Source of the DNA: Skermania piniformis
Lineage (GTDB): Bacteria; Actinomycetota; Actinomycetes; Mycobacteriales; Mycobacteriaceae
Assembly (NCBI RefSeq): GCF_019285775.1
Contig: NZ_CP079105.1
Span: forward strand, 2,666,001-2,730,000
DNA: 64,000 bases
Direction of reading: 5' to 3'
Part shown: positions 53,237 through 62,455 of the stretch, piece after piece
Numbering within the stretch: the first letter of the stretch is position 1
Layout: each line of letters starts with the position of its first letter
Made by a program: the position numbers and the translations under genes
The notes under the pieces: model-generated
Databases searched by the model: none
Seen by the model: only the letters and a program-made list of their open reading frames with translations
What the model was told of the DNA's origin: nothing

Positions 53237-54819
53237 CCGTCCCGGGAGTGCCCGCCGATCCGGCACCCGGCATGTTCTGCCTGGTCCTGCACTCGCACCT
53301 GCCCTGGCTGGCGCACCACGGACGATGGCCGATCGGCGAGGAATGGCTGTATCAATCGTGGGCCGGCTCGTATCTTCCGGTCGCTCGGGTGCTGCGCGAG
53401 CTGGCGGCCGAAGGTCGCACCGACCTGGTCAGTCTGGGCATCACCCCGGTGCTCGCGGCCCAGCTGGACGATCCGCACTGCCTCGCCGGGATGCATCACT
53501 GGCTGGGCAACTGGCAGCTGCGCGCCCACGAGGCAGCGGCGATGCCGGACGCCGCCCGGCGGGAGCTCGGCACTCGCGAACATCGCGCGTCGAGGACCGC
53601 GCTGGCCGATTTCGAGACCAGCTGGCGGCACGGCGGATCCCCGGTCTGGCGCGAGCTGATCGACGCGGGCAGCATCGAACTTCTCGGCGGACCGCTGACC
53701 CACCCGTTCCAGCCCTTGCTCGACCCGCGGCTGCGCCGCTTCGCCGCGGCCGAGGGGCTGGCCGACGCATACGCCCGATGGGGCCACCGGCCGGCCGGGA
53801 TCTGGGCGCCCGAATGCGGCTTCGCCCCCGGCATGGAGCAGGAGTACGCGGCCACCGGGATCGGCCACTTCATGGTCGACGGGCCGGCCCTGCGCGGGGA
53901 CAGTTCGCTCGGCCGGCCGGTGTGGGATTCGGATGTGGTGGCGTTCGGCCGGGATCTGAGCGTCAGCTACCGAGTGTGGTCGCCGAAGTCCGGCTATCCC
54001 GGGCACGGCGCCTATCGCGACTTCCACAGCTACGACCACGCCACCGGGCTCAAGCCGTTCCGGGTCACCGGCCGCAAGGTGCCCGCGGACCAGAAGGCTC
54101 CCTACGACCCGGCACGCGCCGATCGAGCCCTGCAATACCACGTCGCCGACTTCGTCGGCACCGTCCGTAACCGGCTGGTCGCCGAATCGAGCCGGATCGG
54201 CCGACCGGCGCTGGTTGTCGCCGCCTTCGACACCGAGCTGTTCGGGCACTGGTGGCACGAGGGGCCGCAATGGCTGGCCGGCGTGCTGCGCGCACTCCCC
54301 GAAGCCGGCGTCACCGTCGGCACCCTCGCCACGGCCCGATCGCACGGGTATGTCGGCGCGCCGGTGCAGCTTCCGGCATCGTCGTGGGGATCGGGCAAGG
54401 ACTGGCGGGTGTGGGCCGGCGAACAGGTCGGTGACCTGGTCACGCTCAACGCCGAGATCGCTCGGCTCACCGTGGACACCGTGGACAAGTCCCGGGCCGG
54501 GGTGCGTAGCCGAGCATCGGACCAGTTGCTGCGCGAAGCGCTGCTCACCCTGTCCAGCGATTGGGCATTCATGGTCACGAAGGACTCGGCCGCCGGTTAC
54601 GCCCGTGATCGGGCGCACGAGCACGCACACGCGGTCCGCGAGCTGGCCGCCGCGATCGCCGCCGGACCGCCCGGCCGGGCCGACCGGCTGGCCGACCGCT
54701 GGCTGATAGCTGACGGATTGTTCGGTCGACTCGACGCGCGCCGCCTGCCGTACCAAGATGACCGGAACAACATCGAGTCCGACCGCCCCGGACTCGACCG
54801 GTTCACGGGAGACGCATGA
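53233..54819 (+). CDS. GH57-family 1,4-alpha-glucan branching enzyme-type protein
   Basis: 528-residue homologue of Rv3031. The N-terminal GH57 (beta/alpha)7 barrel begins F-C-L-V-L-H-S-H-L-P-W-L; the likely nucleophile is in W-A-P-E-C-G-F-A-P-G (about residue 195) and the acid/base in F-D-T-E-L-F-G-H-W-W-H-E-G-P (about 331). The C-terminal helical domain (about 400-528) is that of the DUF1957 branching enzymes. It is proposed to insert alpha-1,6 branches during MGLP or glycogen-like synthesis. Overlaps both neighbours by ATGA, so the three genes are one translational unit. Confidence 0.93.
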   Translation: MTVPGVPADPAPGMFCLVLHSHLPWLAHHGRWPIGEEWLYQSWAGSYLPVARVLRELAAEGRTDLVSLGITPVLAAQLDDPHCLAGMHHWLGNWQLRAHEAAAMPDAARRELGTREHRASRTALADFETSWRHGGSPVWRELIDAGSIELLGGPLTHPFQPLLDPRLRRFAAAEGLADAYARWGHRPAGIWAPECGFAPGMEQEYAATGIGHFMVDGPALRGDSSLGRPVWDSDVVAFGRDLSVSYRVWSPKSGYPGHGAYRDFHSYDHATGLKPFRVTGRKVPADQKAPYDPARADRALQYHVADFVGTVRNRLVAESSRIGRPALVVAAFDTELFGHWWHEGPQWLAGVLRALPEAGVTVGTLATARSHGYVGAPVQLPASSWGSGKDWRVWAGEQVGDLVTLNAEIARLTVDTVDKSRAGVRSRASDQLLREALLTLSSDWAFMVTKDSAAGYARDRAHEHAHAVRELAAAIAAGPPGRADRLADRWLIADGLFGRLDARRLPYQDDRNNIESDRPGLDRFTGDA

Positions 54820-56072
54820 AGATCCTCATCGTGTCGTGGGAGTATCCGCCCGTGGTCGTCGGCGGTCTCGGCCGGCATGTGCATCACCTGGCCACCGAGC
54901 TGGTCGACGCCGGACACGAGGTCGTGGTGCTGTCCCGGCAGCCGGCGGGCACCGACGCCGCCACCCACCCGACCCGGCATCACATCGCCGACGGAGTTCT
55001 CGTCGTCGCGGTCGGCGAGGACCCACCACACTTCGAGTTCGGCACCGACATGACCGCCTGGACGCTCGCGATGGGCCACGCGATGGTCCGAGCCGGGGTC
55101 GCGTTGGGCAAACCCGGGCTCGGCGACGGCTGGCAGCCCGACCTCGTCCACGCGCACGACTGGCTCGTCGCCCACCCGGCCATCGCCCTGGCCGAGTTCT
55201 ACGACGTGCCGCTGGTCTCGACGCTGCACGCCACCGAGGCGGGCCGGCACAGCGGTTGGGTGTCCGGCCGGGTCAACCGGCAGGTGCATTCGGTGGAGTG
55301 GTGGCTGGCCAACGAGTCCGATGCGGTTATCACCTGCTCGGAGTCGATGCGCGACGAGGTCGGTCGGCTGTACGGGCCGCTGCGGTCGGCCGTCACGGTG
55401 ATCCGCAATGGAATCGACCTGTCCGCCTGGCCGTTTCGCCGCCGGGAACATCGCGTCGGACCGCCCCGGCTGCTCTACGTCGGGCGCCTGGAGTACGAGA
55501 AGGGAATCCAGGACGCCATTGCCGCACTGCCGCGGATCCGGCGCTCACACCCGGGAACGACGCTCACGGTCGCCGGCGAAGGCACCCAGTTCGAGTGGTT
55601 GCGGGAGGAGGCCCGGCGACATCGGGTCACCCGATCGGTGGATTTCGTCGGCAAACTCGACCACCCCGAACTGCTCGGCTGGCTGCACGCCGCGGACGCG
55701 GTCGTCTTGCCCAGCCGCTACGAGCCGTTCGGGATTGCCGCGTTGGAGGCCGCCGCGGCCGGCGCACCGTTGGTCGTCGCCACCGCCGGTGGCCTGGCGG
55801 AAGCGGTGGTGGACGGCGAGACCGGCCTGGCCTTTCTGCCCGCCGACGTCGCCGGACTCACCTCCGCAATCCGGGAAACCCTGGACGACCCGGTGGCGGC
55901 GCAGCAGCGAGCAGTCGCCGCGCGCGCCCGGCTCGGTGCCGAATTCGACTGGGGCGTGGTCGCCGCCGAAACGGTGCTGGTCTACGAGGCCGCCAAGCGC
56001 CGGGTCCGGCATCCGCTGGGGCGGCCGGACATCCCGAAACGTCCACTTCCCGAGCGTGACCCGAAGTCCTGA
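54816..56072 (+). CDS. GT4-family alpha-1,4-glucosyltransferase (Rv3032 homologue)
   Basis: 418-residue retaining glycosyltransferase with the GT-B fold. N domain opens M-K-I-L-I-V-S-W-E-Y-P-P-V-V-V-G-G-L-G-R-H-V (glycogen-synthase-like nucleotide-sugar entry loop); the C domain has L-L-Y-V-G-R-L-E-Y-E-K-G and the E-x7-E motif P-S-R-Y-E-P-F-G-I-A-A-L-E-A (about 297-310). In M. tuberculosis Rv3032 elongates the alpha-1,4-glucan of MGLP and cytosolic glucans. Only 2 nt separate its stop from the convergent LtrA gene. Confidence 0.94.
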   Translation: MKILIVSWEYPPVVVGGLGRHVHHLATELVDAGHEVVVLSRQPAGTDAATHPTRHHIADGVLVVAVGEDPPHFEFGTDMTAWTLAMGHAMVRAGVALGKPGLGDGWQPDLVHAHDWLVAHPAIALAEFYDVPLVSTLHATEAGRHSGWVSGRVNRQVHSVEWWLANESDAVITCSESMRDEVGRLYGPLRSAVTVIRNGIDLSAWPFRRREHRVGPPRLLYVGRLEYEKGIQDAIAALPRIRRSHPGTTLTVAGEGTQFEWLREEARRHRVTRSVDFVGKLDHPELLGWLHAADAVVLPSRYEPFGIAALEAAAAGAPLVVATAGGLAEAVVDGETGLAFLPADVAGLTSAIRETLDDPVAAQQRAVAARARLGAEFDWGVVAAETVLVYEAAKRRVRHPLGRPDIPKRPLPERDPKS

Positions 56073-56074
56073 CG

Positions 56075-57367
56075 CTACTCGGACAGTGCCGCGGCCCGCG
56101 CCGCGCGACCTCGGCGAGCGAGCCAGACATGTGCGGCGAGGACGAGCGCGGCGTAGCCGACCATCGCCCGCGCCGACCAGTGCGCGCCGAAGATCCCGCC
56201 TGCCACCGGCACCGCGAGCCCGGTGAGCAGCCACAGCCCGATCGGCCCCCACCGCCGACCGCGGGTGGCGATGTAGGCGACCAGCGCGACAGTGAGATAC
56301 GTGCTGACCGCGCCGCAGAGGAGCCACCGTTGTTGGTCGGGAAGTGAATCGCGAGGTTCGACGATCATCGCGGCCAGCACGGCGGAGAGCGCGACGATCG
56401 ACGCGGTACCGACCCAGTGCAATGCCAGGAGGGCACGGGTGGACAGCGCGCACGGTTCGAGATCGGGGATTCCGGCGTAACCGTAGATCAGCGACAGCGT
56501 GAACATCCCGACCGACAACCCGAGCGACACACCCCCGGCGGCCAACAGACCGATGTTCCAGTCCGCTTCCGATGCGCTGTGGATCACCTGGATGACACCT
56601 TCGCCCAGCACGATGATCACGAACAGGCCGAGCCGCTCGGCAAGATGTTCGGGGGCCAGACCGACTCGGATGACCACGGCCCCTTCGACCCGGTCGAGCG
56701 CGGTTCGCCGGTTGCCGCGCCAGTCCCGATGCTCGCGCAGCGTCCCCTGCTCGGCCGCCTCGGTCGCCCGGCGCCGGACCTGCTCGGTACGTTCTCGACT
56801 GCGGGCGAGGACCTGCTCGCCGGACACCACGAACACGCCGACGATGTCGATCGCCAACCCGGCCACCCACCACCAGATCTTGTGCTCGCCGGGTACCCAC
56901 AACGACACCAACCAGGGCAGGCTGCCGAAGCCCATCTGCACGATCGGGAAGTCGGCCACCACCTGGCCCCGGCTCCAGGACTGCGCGCCGACGATCCGTG
57001 AGATCACGTAGGCGAGCGCGAACACGTTGGCTTGGATCCAACTCGGCGGATGCCCCGGTTCGTGGTGCAGGTAGGCCGCCACGACACCGGGCACCGCCGC
57101 GGCCATCACACCGAGCCCGGACATCCCGGCCAGCAACCGGACCAGCTTCGTCTCCCCGCCGGCGGTGTTGCCGTACAGCGTGAACGTGATCCAGATGAGC
57201 CAGAACGCCAGATACAGCGCCGCGAACAAGCCCAGCGCGGCGAGCGTGAAGTCGCCGATCAGGATGTGTGCGAACACCCCGGCGCCGGCCACGACGATCA
57301 GGTCGAAGAACAGCTCCGCCCAGCTGGCATGGCGCTCCGCGGACTGGTCGGGCTTCGGATCGGTCAC
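56075..57367 (-). CDS. Low-temperature-requirement A (LtrA) family membrane protein
   Basis: 430-residue polytopic protein of the LtrA family with about twelve membrane helices. The family opening H-A-S-W-A-E-L-F-F-D-L-I-V-V-A (about residues 13-27) and the central A-E-R-L-G-L-F-V-I-I-V-L-G-E-G-V-I (about 247-263) are clear. Biochemical function of the family is unknown; it was named for cold growth in Listeria. GTG start at 57367 (V-T-D-P-K-P-D); the frame extends 11 codons further. It is an insertion into the otherwise conserved MGLP gene order. Confidence 0.87.
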   Translation of the reverse strand: MTDPKPDQSAERHASWAELFFDLIVVAGAGVFAHILIGDFTLAALGLFAALYLAFWLIWITFTLYGNTAGGETKLVRLLAGMSGLGVMAAAVPGVVAAYLHHEPGHPPSWIQANVFALAYVISRIVGAQSWSRGQVVADFPIVQMGFGSLPWLVSLWVPGEHKIWWWVAGLAIDIVGVFVVSGEQVLARSRERTEQVRRRATEAAEQGTLREHRDWRGNRRTALDRVEGAVVIRVGLAPEHLAERLGLFVIIVLGEGVIQVIHSASEADWNIGLLAAGGVSLGLSVGMFTLSLIYGYAGIPDLEPCALSTRALLALHWVGTASIVALSAVLAAMIVEPRDSLPDQQRWLLCGAVSTYLTVALVAYIATRGRRWGPIGLWLLTGLAVPVAGGIFGAHWSARAMVGYAALVLAAHVWLARRGRAARAAALSE

Positions 57368-57437
57368 AGCAGGCGAACCTACCGGCGGGCGCGCGGCCAC
57401 GCCCGCCGATGGTCGCGGATCGTCGAACTGCTACCTG

Positions 57438-58040
57438 CTACTCGGCCGCGCCGGTACGGCGGGTATCCCAGTTCGCGACGAGCAGGTTGGCGACCTCGAA
57501 GCCCGATTCGGTCGCGACGCCGCGGAAGTCCTGCATGGTCTGGCTGGTCCAGCTGTTCTGGTTCCGGCTCAGGAACCACAGACAGCGCCGATCCGGGGTG
57601 CCGACGAGCGCGTTCTGATAGTCGTCGTCGACCGCCATGATGAAGTAGTTTCCTTCGTCGGCGATCGGAATGAACCGCAGAATCCCGCCGAAGCGCACGT
57701 TGAGCCGGGCAAACGTCTCCTCGGCGCCCTTGGCCGGCGTCGCCTCGCCCTCGATGGTGGCGTCCACCTCGTCGCCGAGGTAGGACGAATTCAACACGCC
57801 GAGAACGCCGTCCGACTTGACCGTGTATTCGGCGGTCGAGACGGTCTCGTCCTTCTGGAAGGTCAACGGCAGCCGCGCAGCCTCGTACCAGAGTCCGCTG
57901 TAGCGGGCCGGATCGATCGACTCGACGGTGGCCAGCGGACCATGGTCGGTGCCGTCGACCAGGTCGTGAATTTTGTCGACCGCACCCTTCACGACGTTCG
58001 TAACGGTACGGATCGGGTCCCCGGGGACGAGTTCAGCCAT
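57438..58040 (-). CDS. Lipocalin-family protein without signal peptide
   Basis: 200-residue Blc/apolipoprotein D-like lipocalin. The signature Y-S-G-L-W-Y-E-A-A-R-L-P (about residues 47-58) is the GxW motif of the first strand, followed by the barrel with C-L-W-F-L-S-R-N and a closing helix. Unlike E. coli Blc there is no signal peptide or lipobox; the N terminus is a polar helix. This suggests a cytosolic or membrane-attached carrier of lipid-like molecules. A TTG at 58076 would add 12 residues. The gene sits 15 nt upstream of nothing else on its strand except LtrA, and downstream of the acyltransferase. Confidence 0.85.
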   Translation of the reverse strand: MAELVPGDPIRTVTNVVKGAVDKIHDLVDGTDHGPLATVESIDPARYSGLWYEAARLPLTFQKDETVSTAEYTVKSDGVLGVLNSSYLGDEVDATIEGEATPAKGAEETFARLNVRFGGILRFIPIADEGNYFIMAVDDDYQNALVGTPDRRCLWFLSRNQNSWTSQTMQDFRGVATESGFEVANLLVANWDTRRTGAAE

Positions 58041-58091
58041 ACCGACCACGCTGCCAGGTTTCGGCAGGTCCGACAAGGACAGGCGAGCAGC

Positions 58092-58838
58092 TCAGCCGGC
58101 CACCGCGCCGTTCTTCTTCCGGGCGATGTCGGCCAGCGCGGCTGCGCGTGCCGCGCGGTGCTCGGCGTCCGCCTCCCAGGCCAGTTTGCGGTTCTTGACC
58201 ACTTTCGCCGGCGCACCCACCGCAATGCTGTAGTCCGGGATGTCGCCCTTCACCACCGCGTGTGCGCCGAGCACGCAGCCCCGGCCGACCCGAGTTTCGC
58301 GCAGCACCGTGACCTTTGCCGCTACCCAGGTATCCGGGCCGATCCGAACCGGACTCTTGACGATGCCCTGGTCCTTGATCGGCAAGGTCACATCGTCCAT
58401 CTTGTGGTCGAAATCACAGATGTAGCACCAATCGGCGACCAGCGCGGACCCACCGATCTCGATGTCGAGGTAGGTGTTGACCACGTTGTCCTTACCGAAC
58501 ACCACCTTGTCACCGATCCGGAGCGACCCTTCGTGACAACGGATGGCGTTGCCGTCGCCGATGTGCACCCAGCGACCGATCTCCATCCGGGACAGGCCGG
58601 GCGTGGCATGAATCTCCACCCGGCGCCCGAGGAACACCATGCCGCGCAGGACGATGTGCGGATTCGCCAGCCGGAACTTCGCCAGCCGGTAGTACCGCAC
58701 CAGGTACCACGGGGTATAGGCGCGGTTCGCGAGCACCCAACGCAGCGAGGCGAGCGTCAGGAATCGAGCCTGCGCCGGATCGCGCAGCCGCGATCCGGCC
58801 CATCGTGAGCGCAACGGCGCACCCCACATGCTGGTCAT
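58092..58838 (-). CDS. Left-handed beta-helix (hexapeptide) acyltransferase, Rv3034c homologue
   Basis: 248-residue transferase with hexapeptide repeats (about residues 80-215: I-G-R-W-V-H-I-G-D-G-N-A-I, I-G-P-D-T-W-V-A-A-K-V-T-V, G-R-G-C-V-L-G-A-H-A-V-V-K-G) and catalytic-type histidine in C-D-F-D-H-K-M-D. The N-terminal 70 residues are family-specific. Rv3034c is proposed to add acetyl or short acyl groups to MGLP. It is followed by the lipocalin after 51 nt (counting its ATG start) on the same strand, so they may be co-transcribed. Confidence 0.9.
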   Translation of the reverse strand: MTSMWGAPLRSRWAGSRLRDPAQARFLTLASLRWVLANRAYTPWYLVRYYRLAKFRLANPHIVLRGMVFLGRRVEIHATPGLSRMEIGRWVHIGDGNAIRCHEGSLRIGDKVVFGKDNVVNTYLDIEIGGSALVADWCYICDFDHKMDDVTLPIKDQGIVKSPVRIGPDTWVAAKVTVLRETRVGRGCVLGAHAVVKGDIPDYSIAVGAPAKVVKNRKLAWEADAEHRAARAAALADIARKKNGAVAG

Positions 58839-58941
58839 GACTGGGCAGCCTACTGTCCGACCGTCGGGGAGCGGCTAATGTCGACCCCGCCGAGACCCGC
58901 ACCGCACACGCGAGGCACGGCGCAGCCGACAGGGAGGGCCG

Positions 58942-60267
58942 ATGGGATCGCTGCGAGCCGCCCGCCGCCACCGTCACCGGTGGTCGGGACCGGCGATTCT
59001 GCTGTTCGCCGGAGTGCTGTCGGCCACCGGCTGCTCGGCCGACGGGCCGGATCCGACCGGGCCCGGCTGGCCCAGCACCCACGGTGATCCGCGCAACAGC
59101 AGCACCAGCCCGGTGTCGGGCACGCGCAGTCCGCAGGAAATCTGGTCGCGCCCGCTCGGTGCACCCACCGCCGGTGGCATCCCGATCGCCCCCAACGGTC
59201 AGCTTTTCGTCGGTGCAGACACCGTCGGCGGGTGCAACTACTTCGCGTTCGAGCTGGCCACCGGCCGCAAGCGGTTCTGCAACCGGGTCGGCGCCGGGGT
59301 GGTCGGCGCCGGGGGCACCGTGGACACCGCGAACAACGTCTACGTCGGCGACGACGGCGCGATGAACTCGTTCAACGAACACGGCCAGGCCCGCTGGCGG
59401 ACGCCGGTCATGGGTACCCCGCTGGCCAGCACGTTCACCGCCGATGGGAACCTGCTGTTCGTCACCCACCTCGGCCAGATCAACGTGCTCGATCCGCAGA
59501 CCGGACAGCTGGTGCTCCCGGCCGAAGACGTGCTCGGCACCGCCGACTTCCTGAACACCCCGGACCTGCCGTGGCCGGCCAACGACCAGGGCCTGGCGGA
59601 CTGCGGCAGCGGCGGACCGGCCTGTCCGGTCGCGACCGCCCCGGCGCTGGACGTCACGACCGGCCGGTTCTACGTGGCGGTGCGCCCACCGGACAGCGCC
59701 GACGCGGCGGTGACCGCGATCGGCTACGCCGACGGCAAGCTGGTCCGGGATTGGACGGTGCCGGTGTTGACCGGCGGTACGGCCACCGCCCCGGCCCTGT
59801 CCGCGGACGGACGGACGCTCTACCTCACCGATCGAGCCGAACACCTGCTGGCGATCGAGACCGGATCGGGTGCGGTGAAGTGGCAACAGGATCTCGGCTA
59901 CCAACCGAACGGCGGACTGGTGGTCCAGGACGGACTGATCATCCCGCCGGGCGGTACCGACGGGCATCTCGTCGCCTTCCGGGATCGCGGCGACCACGCG
60001 GAGCTCGCCTGGACCCGGGACGATCTGACACCGCTCGGCAGCGCCGCGGCCGCAGCCGGGGACATCGGGTACGTGGTCGTCGCCGGCGCATCGGGCGACG
60101 GAGACCTCCGGCTGATCACCTTCGATACCGCCGCAGGCACCACGATCGACGAGGACCCGATGCCGGGCGCCCGCGGACCGGCGGTCGGTGTCTCGCTCGG
60201 TCCCGCCGGTGAAGTGCTGGCCACGACCGTGATCGGCGAGGTGTTCGCCTACCGTTCCGGGTCGTGA
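58942..60267 (+). CDS. PQQ-like beta-propeller lipoprotein (Rv3035 homologue)
   Basis: 441-residue secreted lipoprotein. Basic N terminus, hydrophobic core I-L-L-F-A-G-V-L, lipobox S-A-T-G-C (Cys near residue 31), then a seven- or eight-bladed PQQ-type propeller (about 60-440) with repeated blades such as G-Q-I-N-V-L-D-P-Q-T-G-Q and L-L-A-I-E-T-G-S-G-A-V-K-W. No PQQ-specific tryptophan-disc pattern can be confirmed. It may act in polysaccharide handling or envelope assembly. Its last 19 bp overlap the convergent methyltransferase gene. Confidence 0.87.
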   Translation: MGSLRAARRHRHRWSGPAILLFAGVLSATGCSADGPDPTGPGWPSTHGDPRNSSTSPVSGTRSPQEIWSRPLGAPTAGGIPIAPNGQLFVGADTVGGCNYFAFELATGRKRFCNRVGAGVVGAGGTVDTANNVYVGDDGAMNSFNEHGQARWRTPVMGTPLASTFTADGNLLFVTHLGQINVLDPQTGQLVLPAEDVLGTADFLNTPDLPWPANDQGLADCGSGGPACPVATAPALDVTTGRFYVAVRPPDSADAAVTAIGYADGKLVRDWTVPVLTGGTATAPALSADGRTLYLTDRAEHLLAIETGSGAVKWQQDLGYQPNGGLVVQDGLIIPPGGTDGHLVAFRDRGDHAELAWTRDDLTPLGSAAAAAGDIGYVVVAGASGDGDLRLITFDTAAGTTIDEDPMPGARGPAVGVSLGPAGEVLATTVIGEVFAYRSGS

Positions 60268-61436
60268 TCACCCGTCGGAACAGCCACAGCGGACTCGGTC
60301 ACGAACGCGGTCGGCGACCGACCGATCCGGGTGATCACGACGGTGAGCGCGCTGCCGCCGCGCAACCGCAACCGGGCGCGGAGCCGATCCGGGTCGACAT
60401 CGACTCCGCGGACCAGGATCTCCAGCACACCGCAGTCCCGGCTCGCCAGCGCCCGGCGCAACCGCCGCTCGTCGAGGGGTAGCCGGTCGAGGATCCGGAA
60501 CCCGCGCACCCCGGCCGGCACGGCATCTCCGGTGAGGTAGGCGATCCGGGGATCGAGCTGCCACAACCCGTGCCGCGCCGCGTACTGACGGACCAGTCCG
60601 GCCCGGACCACCGCACCGTCCGGGTCGACGATCCACTCCCCCGGCGCCCGGCCCGGCAGCTCGTCCGGCTCGGCATCGGTGATCGTCTCGGCCGGGCCGG
60701 ATCTGCGAAGTACGGTGGCCCGCCGGCGGGTGCCCTCGGACAGGCCCGGGGACCACAGACACGCCTCGCGAACTCCACCGTCCAGCGACACCAGCTCCAC
60801 CTCACCCCGCCAGCCCAGCTGGTCGAAATCCAGGCCGGGCGCACATTTGACGACCAAGTCCCGCCCCGGGTAGGCAGCGATCAGCTCCGGCAAGGGCGGC
60901 TGGGTTGCCGCCGGCGCCCGGGTTCGGCGGCCATCCGGGCGGCGTCCCGGATCGGCGAGCACGGCGACATCGCGGCTGCAGGGTGCCAACGCATCGGCGC
61001 GCACCAACGCTGCCCCGGCGACGTTGTGCGCTGCCATCGCCAACCGCACCGGGTCCAGATCGCTGCCGAGGACCCGGGGGCACACGGCCACCAACTCGGC
61101 CAGCTCCGCCCCGATCGAGCAGGTGACGTCGTGCACCGGCCGCCCGGCCAGCCGGGTCGCCCGGTATCGCGCCACCCTGGTCGCCGTGGCCTGCTGCGCC
61201 GCCTCGTCGGTGAACAACCAGTCGGCCGCGGCGACGAGCCGGGTCGCTGCGCGGCGGCGCAATCGGACCGTCTCGGCCAGCATCGCCGCGCGCTCGCCGA
61301 ACCGGACCCGCAACGTCGTCAGATCGGCGAGCAATGTCGCCGGGACCAGGGCGAACTCGGCCGTCGCCGCCAGGTCCGCCCGGCCCGCGCCGGAACCGAG
61401 GTAGGCGACGTCTGCGACGGTGAACCGGAAGCTCAC
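60249..61436 (-). CDS. THUMP-like SAM-dependent methyltransferase (Rv3037c homologue)
   Basis: 395-residue protein: helical N terminus, class I methyltransferase core with D-V-T-C-S-I-G-A-E-L-A-E-L (about residues 103-115), G-S-D-L-D-P-V-R-L-A and a proline-rich D-P-G-R-R-P segment, then a C-terminal THUMP-like domain (about 320-390) ending L-R-L-R-G-G-S-A-L-T-V-V. The homologue has been grouped with the MGLP genes as a second methyltransferase, but the THUMP-like domain points equally to RNA. GTG start, one base after the upstream stop. Confidence 0.85.
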   Translation of the reverse strand: MSFRFTVADVAYLGSGAGRADLAATAEFALVPATLLADLTTLRVRFGERAAMLAETVRLRRRAATRLVAAADWLFTDEAAQQATATRVARYRATRLAGRPVHDVTCSIGAELAELVAVCPRVLGSDLDPVRLAMAAHNVAGAALVRADALAPCSRDVAVLADPGRRPDGRRTRAPAATQPPLPELIAAYPGRDLVVKCAPGLDFDQLGWRGEVELVSLDGGVREACLWSPGLSEGTRRRATVLRRSGPAETITDAEPDELPGRAPGEWIVDPDGAVVRAGLVRQYAARHGLWQLDPRIAYLTGDAVPAGVRGFRILDRLPLDERRLRRALASRDCGVLEILVRGVDVDPDRLRARLRLRGGSALTVVITRIGRSPTAFVTESAVAVPTGDHDPER

Positions 61437-61437
61437 A

Positions 61438-62442
61438 TCAGCGCGGCTTGATCCCGGTGATCATCACGTTGTAGAAGAACTCGCGCGGCACGACCCGACG
61501 CAGCAACTTCTCGTCCAGCCAGCTCAACCCGAGCCAGGCCCGATACATGAACAGCCGGTACCGCAAGGTCAGCTTCTCCTCGGGGACCGCGGCCTCGAAG
61601 GTCCGGACCGGCCAGCCCCAGAGCGCGGCGGCGAACTCTTCGGTGTGCGCGTGCACTGCGGCCGCGCCGGCGGACCGGGCGATCCGCTCCAGCTCGGCCG
61701 GGTCGAAGGTATGCAGGTCGACCACGGCTTCCAGGGCGGCAGCCCGGGAGGACGAATCCAGCTCGGTCTGGGGCCGCCGCCAGCCGGACAGGAACGGCAG
61801 CCGGGTGACCCGGGTGGTTGCCTGCCAGGTCATCCGGCCGAGCCACCGCGCGTAGAAGTTGCCGACCGTCGTCGGCTCACCGGCGAACAGCAGGCGACCG
61901 CCCGGTTTCAGCACCCGCAAGCATTCCCGGAGCGCTTGCTCGACGTCGGGGATGTGATGCAATACCGCGTGTCCGACGACCAGATCGAAGGTGTCGTCGT
62001 CGTACGGGATGGTCTCGGCGTCGGCGACCCGACCGTCCACCGGCAGGCCCAGATTGCGCGCGTTACGCAGCGCGACCTGCACCATCCCGGGTGAAAGATC
62101 GGTCACCGACCCGGTCGATGCAATCCCGCCCTGCATCAGGTTCAGCAGGAAGAATCCGGTGCCGCAACCGAGCTCGAGCGCCCGACCGTACGGAACCGGT
62201 GCACCGGGCGCGATCGCGGTGAACCGGCCGACCGCGTAATCGATGCAGCGTCGGTCGTAGGAGATCGACCACTTCTCGTCGTAGTTCTCCGCTTCCCAGT
62301 CGTGGTAAAGCACCTGTGCGAGTTTGGTGTCCTGCAATGCCGCCTGCACCTGTTCCTCGGTGGCGTGCGGGTTCGGCGCCGGATCGGGGTCCTGGACGGC
62401 GGCGAGGTGGCGCACGGCGGGCGGTTCGGGACTCGCAGTCAT
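61438..62442 (-). CDS. SAM-dependent methyltransferase (Rv3038c homologue)
   Basis: 334-residue methyltransferase with an extended N terminus (1-55), motif I A-L-E-L-G-C-G-T-G-F-F-L-L-N (about 92-105), D-L-S-P-G-M and post-motif V-L-H-H-I-P-D; L-K-P-G-G-R-L-L is typical of the Methyltransf_11/UbiE type. The C-terminal 110 residues are amphipathic and may bind membrane or a lipid substrate. Acceptor unknown. It precedes the THUMP-like gene by one base, indicating coupled translation. Confidence 0.9.
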   Translation of the reverse strand: MTASPEPPAVRHLAAVQDPDPAPNPHATEEQVQAALQDTKLAQVLYHDWEAENYDEKWSISYDRRCIDYAVGRFTAIAPGAPVPYGRALELGCGTGFFLLNLMQGGIASTGSVTDLSPGMVQVALRNARNLGLPVDGRVADAETIPYDDDTFDLVVGHAVLHHIPDVEQALRECLRVLKPGGRLLFAGEPTTVGNFYARWLGRMTWQATTRVTRLPFLSGWRRPQTELDSSSRAAALEAVVDLHTFDPAELERIARSAGAAAVHAHTEEFAAALWGWPVRTFEAAVPEEKLTLRYRLFMYRAWLGLSWLDEKLLRRVVPREFFYNVMITGIKPR

Positions 62443-62455
62443 GAGCGCACCTTAC

